From: Paramoeba atlantica
Lineage: Eukaryota; Discosea
DNA length: 64,000 nt
Direction of reading: 5' to 3'
NCBI GenBank assembly: GCA_977017575.1
Contig: CDRNVI010000046.1
Coordinates: 124,001 to 188,000, forward strand
The notes beneath the pieces were generated by a model. That model saw only the letters and a list, made by a program, of their open reading frames with translations, had not been told where the DNA came from and did not search any database. Positions 1-9,344 of this stretch are shown piece after piece. Position 1 is the stretch's first letter. Each line of letters begins with the position of its first letter. A program made the position numbers and the translations under genes.

Positions 1-1200
1 CTCGATGCAAATATTTACTAGGATGAAGCAGGGGAACATCAGGGACATAATCTTTCAACCGGTCATTATCCCCGCGCGACCAAGATATAAATCTCCTCCG
101 ATCGTGACCAAATTCGTCTTGTTCCACTACAGTAAACGGGATGATAAATTGAGCTGTAGGACGACGCTCTAATTCATCAGAAGAAACTTGAGAAATGATA
201 CCGGCCTTCAAAAGAAGCGCAATATCGGACACAGGTAGAGAATTGAGTCCTTTCGGCTCTTTTTCAGCTATTTCAGGAACGTGTAGAAGTTCGTCCATAA
301 CATTTTGAAAGCGCATCTTGGTTGGCAAGTCCATCCATCCTTTCACTACCTTTAGACCCATTAGAGGTGTATTCATTTTCACGTGTAATGGTATCTCAAA
401 ATCTTTTGCCGTGGCCAGCTTAGACGAGCGCCGCGCGCAAGTAATCGAGTGCCGTTTCAAGTACGATACCTCAGAGTAAACTTGCTCCAACAGTTCAGCT
501 GTCATGCCGGGAGTCTCGCCGATACACGTTGCGTTCCGAGCGCTCTGGCCGTCGTTACTTGGTTTGCATTGTATCTTAACAGACTTTCGACATTTAAATG
601 CTTGGTCATGTTCTGAACTTCTGATATCGTTAGATTCCCTTGAGCCACTTCCTGGAACAGCCACGTGATTGCACCCCTTTTTATTGAATGCGTCCCATAG
701 CCATTTCCCAAGATTTCGCGTATTTTGCTGTCCATTCGAGATACCTCCGTGTAGCACATTCTGCACCTTTGGGGTATTCGTCTCATGTAGTCCGCTAACT
801 CGGCAGTTCCGGGGCCCGTCACAATCGCGTACATATACGGTCGAAAGGGGTTCATTCTCGTTGACTTCGTTGCTCTTCCCCAGTAAATCACCACCTCTTC
901 GGGAGTAACCTTTAATATCTGTTCTGTCGAGAGTTCCGCCGTTTCCGTCCAACGAGCTGCCGTTTTCCAGCACAAAAGAGCCGTCATGCTCTCGGATGTT
1001 GTTAGACTTCTTCTCAACCGTCTTAGAAGGACGGGAGTAATTGCAAGCATTTGTCTCTGTGGTTCTAGTCCGCCTTGCGCTTGCAACGCCTTTCCGTACA
1101 TCTTCAATGGGGTTGCTTCGGCCCCCATGAGCGTAATAAGAGTCTGCAGATTCCTTGCGTAGGCCAGTCGTGTCGACGTCGCCAGTTTCAATGAGTCTAC

Positions 1201-3664
1201 GAAATCCAGTTCGTGCTTTCACGTACATTAACAAAGAATATGAAAAGATATATTAAGAAGAAATATAACTGGAAATAGAACATAACGAAAATTCATTGAA
1301 ATCGTCATACATGTAGATCAGTTTCTCAAAGAGTACAAGTCTCATCACATCAGCACAGTTTGAAACAATATTCCGGAATTCCATAATCAAAGTAACTTGT
1401 GAACGGGAAGACCCATCCCCTCAGCTCGCAGCCAAATGGCTGGGGGCTGGTGGGTGGGTGCGAAAACGAGTGAAGCTTTACCCAAATAGAATAGTCACTA
1501 ATACAGTCACATAAGAATAAAATCAATTTCACGCGAAAATGCATACAGTTCATACACGTACATAATTATTAACAAACCCTATTCAAATATAATCCCTCCT
1601 GAATTTCAATCCGTAAACTTTTAGAAATCCAGTTCGTGCTTTCACGTACATTAACAAAGAATATGAAAAGATATATTAAGAAGAAATATAACTGGAAATA
1701 GAACATAACGAAAATTCATTGAAATCGTCATACATGTAGATCAGTTTCTCAAAGAGTACAAGTCTCATCACATCAGCACAGTTTGAAACAATATTCCGGA
1801 ATTCCATAATCAAAGTAACTTGTGAACGGGAAGACCCATCCCCTCAGCTCGCAGCCAACCAACCCGAGCACACGTCACGTCGCGTAATTCATACCCGAGC
1901 ACGTGTCAGTAACCCAATTACTCGCTACCGACTGACTCGTCCGCCCCCTTTTTTTTCTGATGATTCTATATAAATAAGTTTTTTTTTTTTTTTTTTTTGA
2001 TGATTCTATGTAAAAAGTTTTTTTTTTTTTTTACATAATACAAAAGAGCACTCGAAGGCTGACCAGTCCTCCATAGTACCACTAAAATTCAATGAAACTA
2101 CTAGAATATGGATCTAAATTATTTATGTGTATAGTGAGTTAGCCAATTTATTTACTAACAAGTATGTGATTTATCACTCAAAATGCCCTACTAATCGGAT
2201 CCGCCGGATTTTGGGAAGATGCGACATAGCTCGCTTTAATGCAAATCCCTTTACGCTTCGCTTCCTCTAGAACTACCAAAAGATTTTTTGCAATATTGTC
2301 TGACTTTGACATTTTCCGGTTGAGTGCTTCTTTGCAAGAAGTATTGTCAACGAAAAGATCAAGACATGTTCCGCGCTTGAGATGCTTACTAAATTCGAGG
2401 ATAGCTAAACGCACTGCAGTCGCCTCCGCATTGTTTACCTCAGAATTGCTCATCATAAAATCTTTGTACAAAATATATAAAGAATTGTCCTAAGTAAATA
2501 ATATTCATCAAGTAAATAAAACTAAATAACTACATGTCTTTCAACTTTTCTATCCTGACTATAATGATAACAAAAAATATATGGACGTCCACAAAACAAT
2601 ATTCAAACTTTCTCTCTCTTGCGAATGGGTAGTTCCCCGGCGGGGACCAACTTTCCTTTTGCGAGTGGAAAAAGATTATAAGTCACTAGAGTAAAATAAT
2701 GTATAGTATAGTATGCTAAAATTATAATTACATGGTTCCCCCCGGAGGGGGCAAAATCAGGTACATATATGTATATGTGCCCCGTAGGGCCACGGTCAAA
2801 GAATAAATATTTTATTCAAGCAATTCTTTCCGTAAACTCTAATATCTTGTACCGGGTTCCCAAGGCTTTCCTGTCACAAGAACTTCCCCTGAATCCAAAT
2901 ACAGTATCCCACCCCATCCTTTGCTTGACGCATCCGTATATAGTCGATGCTTATGTGATACTAAATCCGGGTGAGGGGGTGCCTTAATCGGAGTGTTTCG
3001 CACTACTTCATCTCGCCACTGGGCCAAAATGATCCGTGTCTTGCGTGGGAGATCAACAGGTTTCCTCCCTATCCAAGGACACCGGTTCAGCAAATTGATA
3101 CGTCTTTGTGCGATCTTGATCGCAAAATGAAAGCGTGGGATTATAATTCCCAGAACCGCCGACGAGTACAAAAGGCGCCCCACCGCCGCCTCCAAATCAA
3201 TGAAACTGAGCTCATAAAACTTATCGTTTTTGAGTTTTCGGACAACACGTGGTCCCAGGCTGACCTTGTGTGTCTTATGATTGTAGCACACTCCATTAAA
3301 CACATAACAGATGGCCGGTTCTGACCCTTCCTCCTTAAACTTCCCACCGCTTTTCGCGCATCTTTCATCAACGAAGCGCACATAATTCTGAGCTTCCTCC
3401 TGGGTTCCAGAAAACCGAACCCCGTCAATGTACACGTCCATCGCGGCACTTGAAAAGGATGATTCAGCCTTGCAGACACTTGGAAGACCAGCAAGAGCTG
3501 ATTGCGAGTGAAGCTTTACCCAAATAGAATAGTCACTAATACAGTCACATAAGAATAAAATCAATTTCACGCGAAAATGCATACAGTTCATACACGTACA
3601 TAATTATTAACAAACCCTATTCAAATATAATCCCTCCTGAATTTCAATCCGTAAACTTTTAGAA
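1201..3664 (-). mobile_element. DIRS-2: internally deleted DIRS-like element inserted in the YR of DIRS-1
   Basis: Split direct repeats are complete: B2 1201-1435, A2 1467-1623, B1 1624-1858, A1 3505-3661, with A1 and A2 apparently identical over 157 bp and B1 and B2 over about 235 bp. Both ends share the trinucleotide GAA with the target (1201-1203 and 3662-3664), and the A2/B1 junction also has GAA, as expected for YR-mediated integration of a circle. Inside are only RT palm to RNase H sequence (2178-3500, with a DVYIDGVRFSG-type motif and DNTSC/NPADPISR RNase H motifs), interrupted by DIRS-3, plus AT-rich spacer with T-runs (1949-2035). Gag and YR are missing, so this copy is defective, but the identical repeats make it recent. 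Confidence 0.85.
2480..2842 (-). mobile_element. DIRS-3: solo A-B terminal repeat of the DIRS-8 family
   Basis: This stretch holds one B repeat (about 2480-2647) and one A repeat (2649-2842) with no coding sequence. Both match the terminal repeats of DIRS-8: AGAATTG...TTCCCCGGCGGGGACC, then AACTTTCCTTTTGCG...CAATTCTTTCCGTAAAC. It interrupts the RT-RNase H region of DIRS-2, whose sequence resumes on both sides. The order A then B on the minus strand is what recombination between A1 and A2 of a full element would leave, the DIRS counterpart of a solo LTR. A short imperfect duplication (ATCTTGTAC-like) flanks it. Confidence 0.75.
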
Positions 3665-5066
3665 CCTGACCGCACTGAGCGCGTTTTGAGATAGGTGACG
3701 TTGTGCACAAAAGTCTTGCATCCGGAGCCACAGCCTCTCCCTCGTTCCCCACGTACTTGTTGCCCACATGGGCTCGATTGCTTTCCGAACGATCTGACCG
3801 TGCGGATCCTTTGGGTTGAGTCCGAGTATATCGCATAAAAGGTTTGATCTCGTTTGTTCCCTTGCCAAAGGCGCTGCCGTTCCGAACACGTGTTTTCCCC
3901 TCCGAATTTGAAGTCTCGGTAAATCCGTTCTTTCCACTGCACTTGCACTTTCCATTCGCAAGAATAAAGATGAATTCGGAGAAGAGCCTGGTAAGTTCAC
4001 CCGCCGTATCCTCAACGGTCGGGCACGAGCATTTGTCGGGGTGGGGCACAAATCCTATTGTGTGCGTCTTACGCCCGTCTGGGCGCCGCTCGCCACCCCC
4101 CCACGAAAAACCGGTTGTGGTGCCCCGCTTTGCAAACGAGGACATTGAGCGCGAACGTGACCAGTTTGGCGACAATTGTAGCATACACGCGCTCCTTTCA
4201 CAACCCGTGGTAGGCGATTCACACGCAGCTGTTCCTCTGTCATGATTTGTCCGTAACGATCCTGAGGATCATCATCCTTGTGAAGGCGCTGCTGAACACG
4301 TTCTACAGGAGCTCCCGCTGCTGCCCAATAATGATTTCTAAGCTCTTCGATGAGCATTTCCGCGATACAAATGAATTGCTCATCTTTCCATCCTTCCATC
4401 ACTCTAGCTGCACAAATCCACTTTACCAATATGGCAAACAAGCGCTCACGATGTGCCGGAGGATTGAAGCGAACTCCCAGCTCCGGAGTTTCACGCAGCT
4501 CACGAACAAGCTCTCGCGGCTTAAATTCATCCAGAGAGTCGATCCAAGCCGCCCACGTCAAAGGAACAAATGAAGAAAACTTAGATGGGTCACGAACTTG
4601 CATTCCTTCCAGCGCAGCTAGCTGCTCATCACGCGGCTGTCCACCTGGCATCGCCTTGTAAACTTTAACGATAGAAAGTGCGAAATAGTCAATCAGCGGA
4701 TGGGGGAACTCATACTCATTGTCAGGATCATCCTCCCACAGGGCCCAAATATCAAACTCATCACTGTTTTTCGCCTTCTTACGGTATACTTTACCCACAA
4801 CAGTTTGATTCACATCTTCACCGCGCTCGGCCCATGTTGCCTGTATTTGCACCTTAAATCCCTTCTCCAGCAAAGTCCTAACAAAAACTAGTGGTAACGT
4901 TCGGATGAAAATAGTCTCTAAAATAGTCAAATAATTGTGTATATGTCAAATTGTTCATGATTAGAAAAAAACGGTGATATAATTCGAATAATATTCCTAA
5001 GCCCAAAACTACAACAGTATGGAGCATAATGTTTGCCCTCCTGAATTTCAAATCGTAAACTTATAG

Positions 5067-6690
5067 AGTTTTGTGTATTATTAGATCCACTCGGCGAACT
5101 GTCGTTGCACTTGTCCGCTGACCCGCTATCATGTTCACAACGTGTTGGGATATCTCCTCCGTTCCTGGACCCGTGATTGTTGTACACATGGAAAGACGAT
5201 ACGGATTTAGGCGGGTCGTTTTTGTGTTTCTTCCCCAGTAAATTATCACCTCGTTCTTGTCTGCCCTGACGAACCGGTCTTTTGTTAACTCTGCCACTTC
5301 CGTCCACCGCGCCGCGGCTTTCCAACATAGTAAAACTGCGATCGAATCTCGTGCTTAACTTGCCCCGCAATTTCTGTATGTGCCATGGCGTGGCCGGTGT
5401 CATCTGCCTGGTTGGTTCTAACGCGCCTCTTGCCTGGAGAGCCTTTGCGTAGAGTTGTAACGGGCCTGTGGGCTGGTTTGCGAGATTGAATATGGACTGG
5501 AGGCTGAATGAATGACAATAGGTGTTCAAGGAGTTCACCCGCCGCCTTTTCGACGGCTGGGCACGTGTGAAATAGTTTGGTGTCACCCTCCGCTTTCGTA
5601 GCGGTAGGGCACGAGCAAAATAAGGGGTGGGGAGCCTTTCCTATTGGCTCCGCTTTGCACCGGTGCCGCCCGTCACCCCACCGCGAAAACCCGCGCGAGA
5701 ATTCACTTGCTGATTGAGCGGACAGTTAGTGCGAAAGTGGCCGGGCTTGTGACAACGATAGCATAGTAAAGCGGGGCGGGCCACACCAGGCTTCGTGACA
5801 CTCATCTGACGTAACTTTTCCTCGGCAACCGCCGTAGAGTAGGCATCCTTCGTGTCGTCTTCCTTGTGGATCTTCAGCTGCACCCGCTCCACTTGAATTC
5901 CGGCCGCACTCCAGTAGTGATTTCGGAGCTCCTCTATAGCGGTACGAACGATTTCGATGAAGTGCTCTTCGCGCCACATTGGAAAAACCCGTGCTGCCTG
6001 CACCCATTCCTGAACAATCTTGAACAATCGTTCGCGGATAGGTGGGGGAGTAAGAAGAAGTCCGAATTCTGGGGAGGCTCGCAAATCGCGAATTAAATCC
6101 CGGACGCGCAACTCATCGGACTCCAGCCATGGGCCCCAAGTCAGCGGATCATTTGGAGTAAAGTGCGCAGGATCCGTAATCGGGGCATTCGGGGTCTTGG
6201 GTTCCTCGTCGGCCTTTCGTCCGCCGGGCATTTTCGCTCGGACTCGGATGATCTCCAAGGAGGAATTCGATATCAGGGAAGGGAAAGTCGTAGGCTATAC
6301 CTGGATCATCGGTCCACACTGCTTCCAAAGTACCCGCATCCTCATTCTTCAAACGTACAGTCCCAATAACCGTCTCTCGAACCGCATCACCTTGGTGTCC
6401 CCAAACCGCCTCCACAGAAACCTCGTAGCCTTTAGGAATTAAGGTCCGAACATTTTCCGCGAATTCCGCTTTAGCTTCATGAGACATGGCCGCTGAACCT
6501 GTACCTCCCCGGAGCAAGTCCGCCACCTGCTCGGGGTTTAACGTCGCACGTTCCTGTGCTGTCTGCAAGCTTGGATCAATCGGGTTGGGAGAAGCTGGAT
6601 CATCTCTCACAGGGCTCTGTTGCCTCCCTAAGGACAAAGTGCGGCGCACAGTATTCAATAGGCTAGACATGTGGTTTTAACGCTTATGTA
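5067..6690 (-). mobile_element. DIRS-4: gag and YR fragment of a DIRS-like element, host of DIRS-1
   Basis: The gag region covers 5641-6670 and the amino part of YR covers about 5067-5530, both on the minus strand. Gag shows the CCHC knuckle CYRCHKPGHFRTNC and a shared 'P..RERLFKI...W..AARV' block also seen in the gags of DIRS-1, 8 and 10. The YR piece contains the VIIYWGRNTKTTRLNPYR block seen in other copies. DIRS-1 enters at about 5067, so the rest of the YR, RT and terminal repeats are off the left edge. The visible part is broken, with roughly three breaks. No clear A repeat is visible upstream of gag. Instead a G-rich minisatellite follows. Confidence 0.75.
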
Positions 6691-6699
6691 GTTTTAGTT

Positions 6700-7047
6700 T
6701 TGTCTAGGAGGATTGTAGTTTTGTCTAGGAGGGGTTGTCTGGGGGGGAGTCTAGGGGGGTGCCTAGGAGGGGGTGTTTAGGGAGGATGTCTAGGAGGGGT
6801 GTCTAAGAGGGTGTCTAGGGGGGTTGTCCAGGGGGTTGTCTGGGGGGGTTGTCTGGGGGGGTTGTCTAGGGGGGTGTCTAGGAGGGGTTGTCTGGGAGGG
6901 GGTGTTTAGGGAGGATGTCTAGGAGGGGTGTCTAAGAGGGTGTCTAGGGGGGTTGTCCAGGGGGTTGGCTAGGGGGGAGTCTAGCGGGGGGGTCTAGGGG
7001 GGTGTCCAGGAGGGGTGTCTAGGGGGCGTCTAGGGGGGTTGTCCAAT
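6700..7047 (+). repeat. G-rich minisatellite, about 13-14 bp unit
   Basis: About 350 bp of degenerate tandem repeats close to TGTCTAGGGGGGT, with variants such as TGTCCAGGGGGT and TGTTTAGGGAGGA. A block of about 67 bp (6773-6840) recurs at about 6900-6967, so there is a higher-order duplication of about 127 bp. The plus strand has many runs of five to seven G and could form G-quadruplexes. It lies directly upstream of the gag of DIRS-4, but whether it belongs to that element is not clear. Confidence 0.85.
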
Positions 7048-7056
7048 TCCAGTTTT

Positions 7057-7314
7057 TTAGCATATTAAATCCCGTTGAAGAAAATGCCGATACAGCCTTT
7101 CTTGAGCATTGACTTCTCCTGAAATTTTGTACTTAAACGACTTTTCCTTTCGTCTGAAGTCAGTATCAGTAATAATCAATTTCTGTCCTCCCATCACCGA
7201 ACAATCTGCAACTTTCAAGTCATCCAGTGCCTTGCCTAGAAGTAGCTTCACCCAGTTAGTTGCATGTGTGTTGTACTCTGAGGGATGAGCGGGTAATGCT
7301 TCTTCGGGGGACAC
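7057..7314 (-). CDS. Unrecognised 85-aa open frame
   Basis: The frame begins MSPEEALPAHPSEYN and ends HFLQRDLIC, and it can be extended upstream a few codons without an ATG. It matches none of the other element families here. It has no signal peptide or membrane segment. It could be a piece of an unidentified transposon, a host exon, or chance. The surrounding 7048-7522 contains nothing else I can assign. Confidence 0.2.
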   Translation of the reverse strand: MSPEEALPAHPSEYNTHATNWVKLLLGKALDDLKVADCSVMGGQKLIITDTDFRRKEKSFKYKISGEVNAQERLYRHFLQRDLIC

Positions 7315-7557
7315 GCGTGCCTTGTGTCGATCAACATTTCGTCGGTCGTTAAAAAAACACGCACCAGAATTTCATTTCGTGTGTATAGCCAAATATAAGT
7401 TATAATATAATATTCTAAAATAATTGAACTGTGATAATGCACCCTACTCTCGTAATACGATATCAGAAACAGTTTTGTATAGGACTACTTTTGTATAAAA
7501 CTTTCCCATTGAAAGAACTACTATCTAGTGTAAAGCTAAATCAATATAAATACGAAT

Positions 7558-8192
7558 GGGCGGTTTGCGCCCGGCCGCAAAAATAATGCAAAGATCGTAT
7601 ATAGAAATACTATTAGAAAACAAATGAGCGCCAAAGAAGTTTTCTGCACTCGGGCGTCACCGCTCCCAATGTTCTGTTCCGTATCTGAGAGATTTGATAA
7701 GAACGTTGAGGCAGTGTTGGAATCGTGGTTGGGCAAGCTTCGGACACAACAAATTGAGCTTGCTAGATTACCCCTTAAGAAAGGTGGTTTGGGGCTCACC
7801 GCGTGCAAACCCACGCGGGAAGCTGCTTACAAATCGTCTCGATATGCGGTCTTTGGGCGCCAAAAGCCTTCTACAGCTCAAAGTGGCATATCAGGGCAAA
7901 TGCAAGCATGTTGAAAAAATGATCTTGTACCCACCTTCTTTGAAGGCGCGCGGAGGATTGGTTGCCCCTCTCGTAGGGACCGCTGGTCAGTGTGTGGCCT
8001 AGCCACGCTGCGTCTCCGACTCCCGTCCACTGTGAAGTGCCAGCCGTGGCTTGCTACGGCTGGCTCGCCCGCCGGTCCGCAAGGACCGGTCGTACGCATC
8101 GGAGTACCATCCGAGCCGTCGGGCCCCCTCGCGTGGACGGTAGAGGGCCCATAGCCTGTTAAGGCCAAAAGGGTGCAAGAATCATCATCATC
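7558..8192 (+). mobile_element. RLE-1: 5'-truncated group A RLE LINE with (ATC)n tail
   Basis: The coding remnant (about 7670-7900) matches the post-RT region of RLE-7: a FDK-VE-VLESW segment, then LPLKKGGLGLTA, then RYAVF. It is followed by a GC-rich 3' region (about 7918-8175) with strong hairpins, for example CCAGCCGT/ACGGCTGG at 8040-8063 and CCGGTCC/GGACCGG at about 8072-8089, and a tail of ATCATCATCATC. A 35-bp direct repeat flanks the insertion (7523-7557 and 8193-8227, overlapping the ATC tail by a few bases), which I read as its target-site duplication. The stretch 7558-7640 is not recognisably LINE sequence and may be filler. Confidence 0.7.
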
Positions 8193-8223
8193 ATCTAGTG
8201 TAAAGCTAAATCAATATAAATAC

Positions 8224-8762
8224 GAATTGTTCATCATAAATATTGTGACTAAGAAAGAAATGAACTAAATCCAAGAAGTATATTAATTCCCCCCTGCACT
8301 CTAACAAAAGATAAAACTCAAGCCTATATATAGTTCGTCAAATTCATCATCATATAGTTAGTCAAATATGCATAAGGTATGACCGGTCATTAAACAAACG
8401 ACACTATTCCACAAATCTCCTTCCCTCTCCAAGCTAGCGAACGGGTCTCGCGGGGAGTGGTTAGGGGGTCGGTGGGTAGGAAAACGTTTTCTGTCGCGAA
8501 TTATCAAAAGAAGCTAAAAATGTCAAAACGTATGATTACCACAATAAACGTCATAACGTATTTACACAAGGGGGGTACATGGGGAGTGTAGAAAACGAAT
8601 GTCAATATTATATTCGACCAATTCTCTCCGTAAACTATAAGAATTGTTCATCATAAATATTGTGACTAAGAAAGAAATGAACTAAATCCAAGAAGTATAT
8701 TAATTCCCCTCTGCACTCTAACAAAAGATAAAACTCAAGCCTATATATAGTTCGTCAAATTC
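8224..8762 (-). mobile_element. DIRS-5: terminal-repeat remnant (B2-A2-partial B1)
   Basis: A block starting AATTGTTCATCATAAATATTG at 8226 recurs at 8641 and runs to GTTCGTCAAATTC at 8762. Between them lies an A-type repeat ending CGTAAACTATAAGAATTG. This is the B2-A2-B1 end of a DIRS-like element related to DIRS-8. B1 is cut at 8762 where RLE-2 begins, and no coding part is present. B2 also contains the CGCGGGGAGTGG-type mini-hairpin seen in related copies. Confidence 0.7.
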
Positions 8763-9344
8763 TTGACAACGTATATCTCGTTCTTGACAACGTATATCTC
8801 GACTCTCCCTATCTATCTATCTATCTATATATATATATATATAGATATATCTCGTTCGTATATCTCGTTCTTGACAACGTATATCTCGACTCTCCCTTAA
8901 AAGCAGACGAAAAGGTTAAACAACTTCAGGAATTGCATCCGTCAGGAGATCCCCCTCCCGGCCCCACTCTCGACTACCCACGAATTGGTGTCATCGAGGC
9001 AAATGAAGTCCGCGTAGCTGTAAAGAAACTGGCACATGGAGCAGCTCCTGGCCCAACAGGTTTAAGTGAAAATATTCTCCGGCTACTTACCGACGATTTC
9101 GAGTCTTGCACTGCACTCTGCCATATGCTCCGAGATGTCATAAATGGGGAAATAAGCTCATCAATCCGCAATAGACTAACGCGATGCAGAATTATTGCAC
9201 TCCCAAAGCCTCAAAGTGGAATCAGACCGATCGCAATGGGTGACACGCTACTAAAAGTTTGTGGTTCCATTCTACTTCAGCGTCACGAAGATGCCTTGAA
9301 AGGGTTCTTCTCCCCCTACCAACGAGGTATCCTACAGAAAAAGT
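8763..9344 (+). mobile_element. RLE-2: group B RLE LINE fragment (start of RT)
   Basis: The open frame from about 8890 matches the linker and first RT blocks of the group B LINEs: LDNVYL, ELHPSG, GAAPGPTGLSENILRLL, CHMLRDVINGE, RPIAMGDTLLKV. It stops at about 9344, in the middle of the RT fingers (GILQKK), where RLE-3 begins. The 5' side (8763-8895) has local duplications: TTGACAACGTATATCTCG occurs three times around a (TATC)n/(TA)n microsatellite. These look like slippage or repair of the insertion edge. The piece is truncated at both ends. Confidence 0.75.
8813..8852 (+). repeat. (TATC)n/(TA)n microsatellite
   Basis: A short run of CTAT repeats passes into TATATA repeats within the duplicated 5' edge of RLE-2. 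Confidence 0.85.

Larger units (their letters stand above)
1..5067 (-). mobile_element. DIRS-1: DIRS-like YR retrotransposon, interrupted by DIRS-2, runs off left edge
   Basis: Read leftwards it has a terminal A repeat (about 4931-5067), a gag frame (4055-4930), a YR frame split by DIRS-2 (3665-4051 and 502-1200), and the start of RT (about 1-500). Gag has a CCHC knuckle (CYNCRQTGHVRAQC). The YR carries the family motifs GTHSIKRG and TKHxxxxSLLRY. RT is recognised by similarity to the other DIRS copies here (FISW, LHPSKYLH region). The A repeat ends with the family string CGTAAACTTATAGAG and abuts the YR of DIRS-4, so DIRS-1 sits in DIRS-4. The visible parts look mostly open apart from the inserted element. 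The right-hand part of RNase H and the B-A-B repeats lie beyond the window. Probably young. Confidence 0.8.

Noticed and set aside
1201-1858. Simple tandem duplication from assembly error
   Set aside because: The B-A-B pattern recurs in three independent families (DIRS-2, 7, 8) with a matching distant A copy, as expected of split direct repeats.
7900-8190. tRNA or rRNA gene
   Set aside because: The GC-rich hairpins do not form a cloverleaf with tRNA consensus boxes and I see no rRNA-like conserved string. Position and the ATC tail fit a LINE 3' end.
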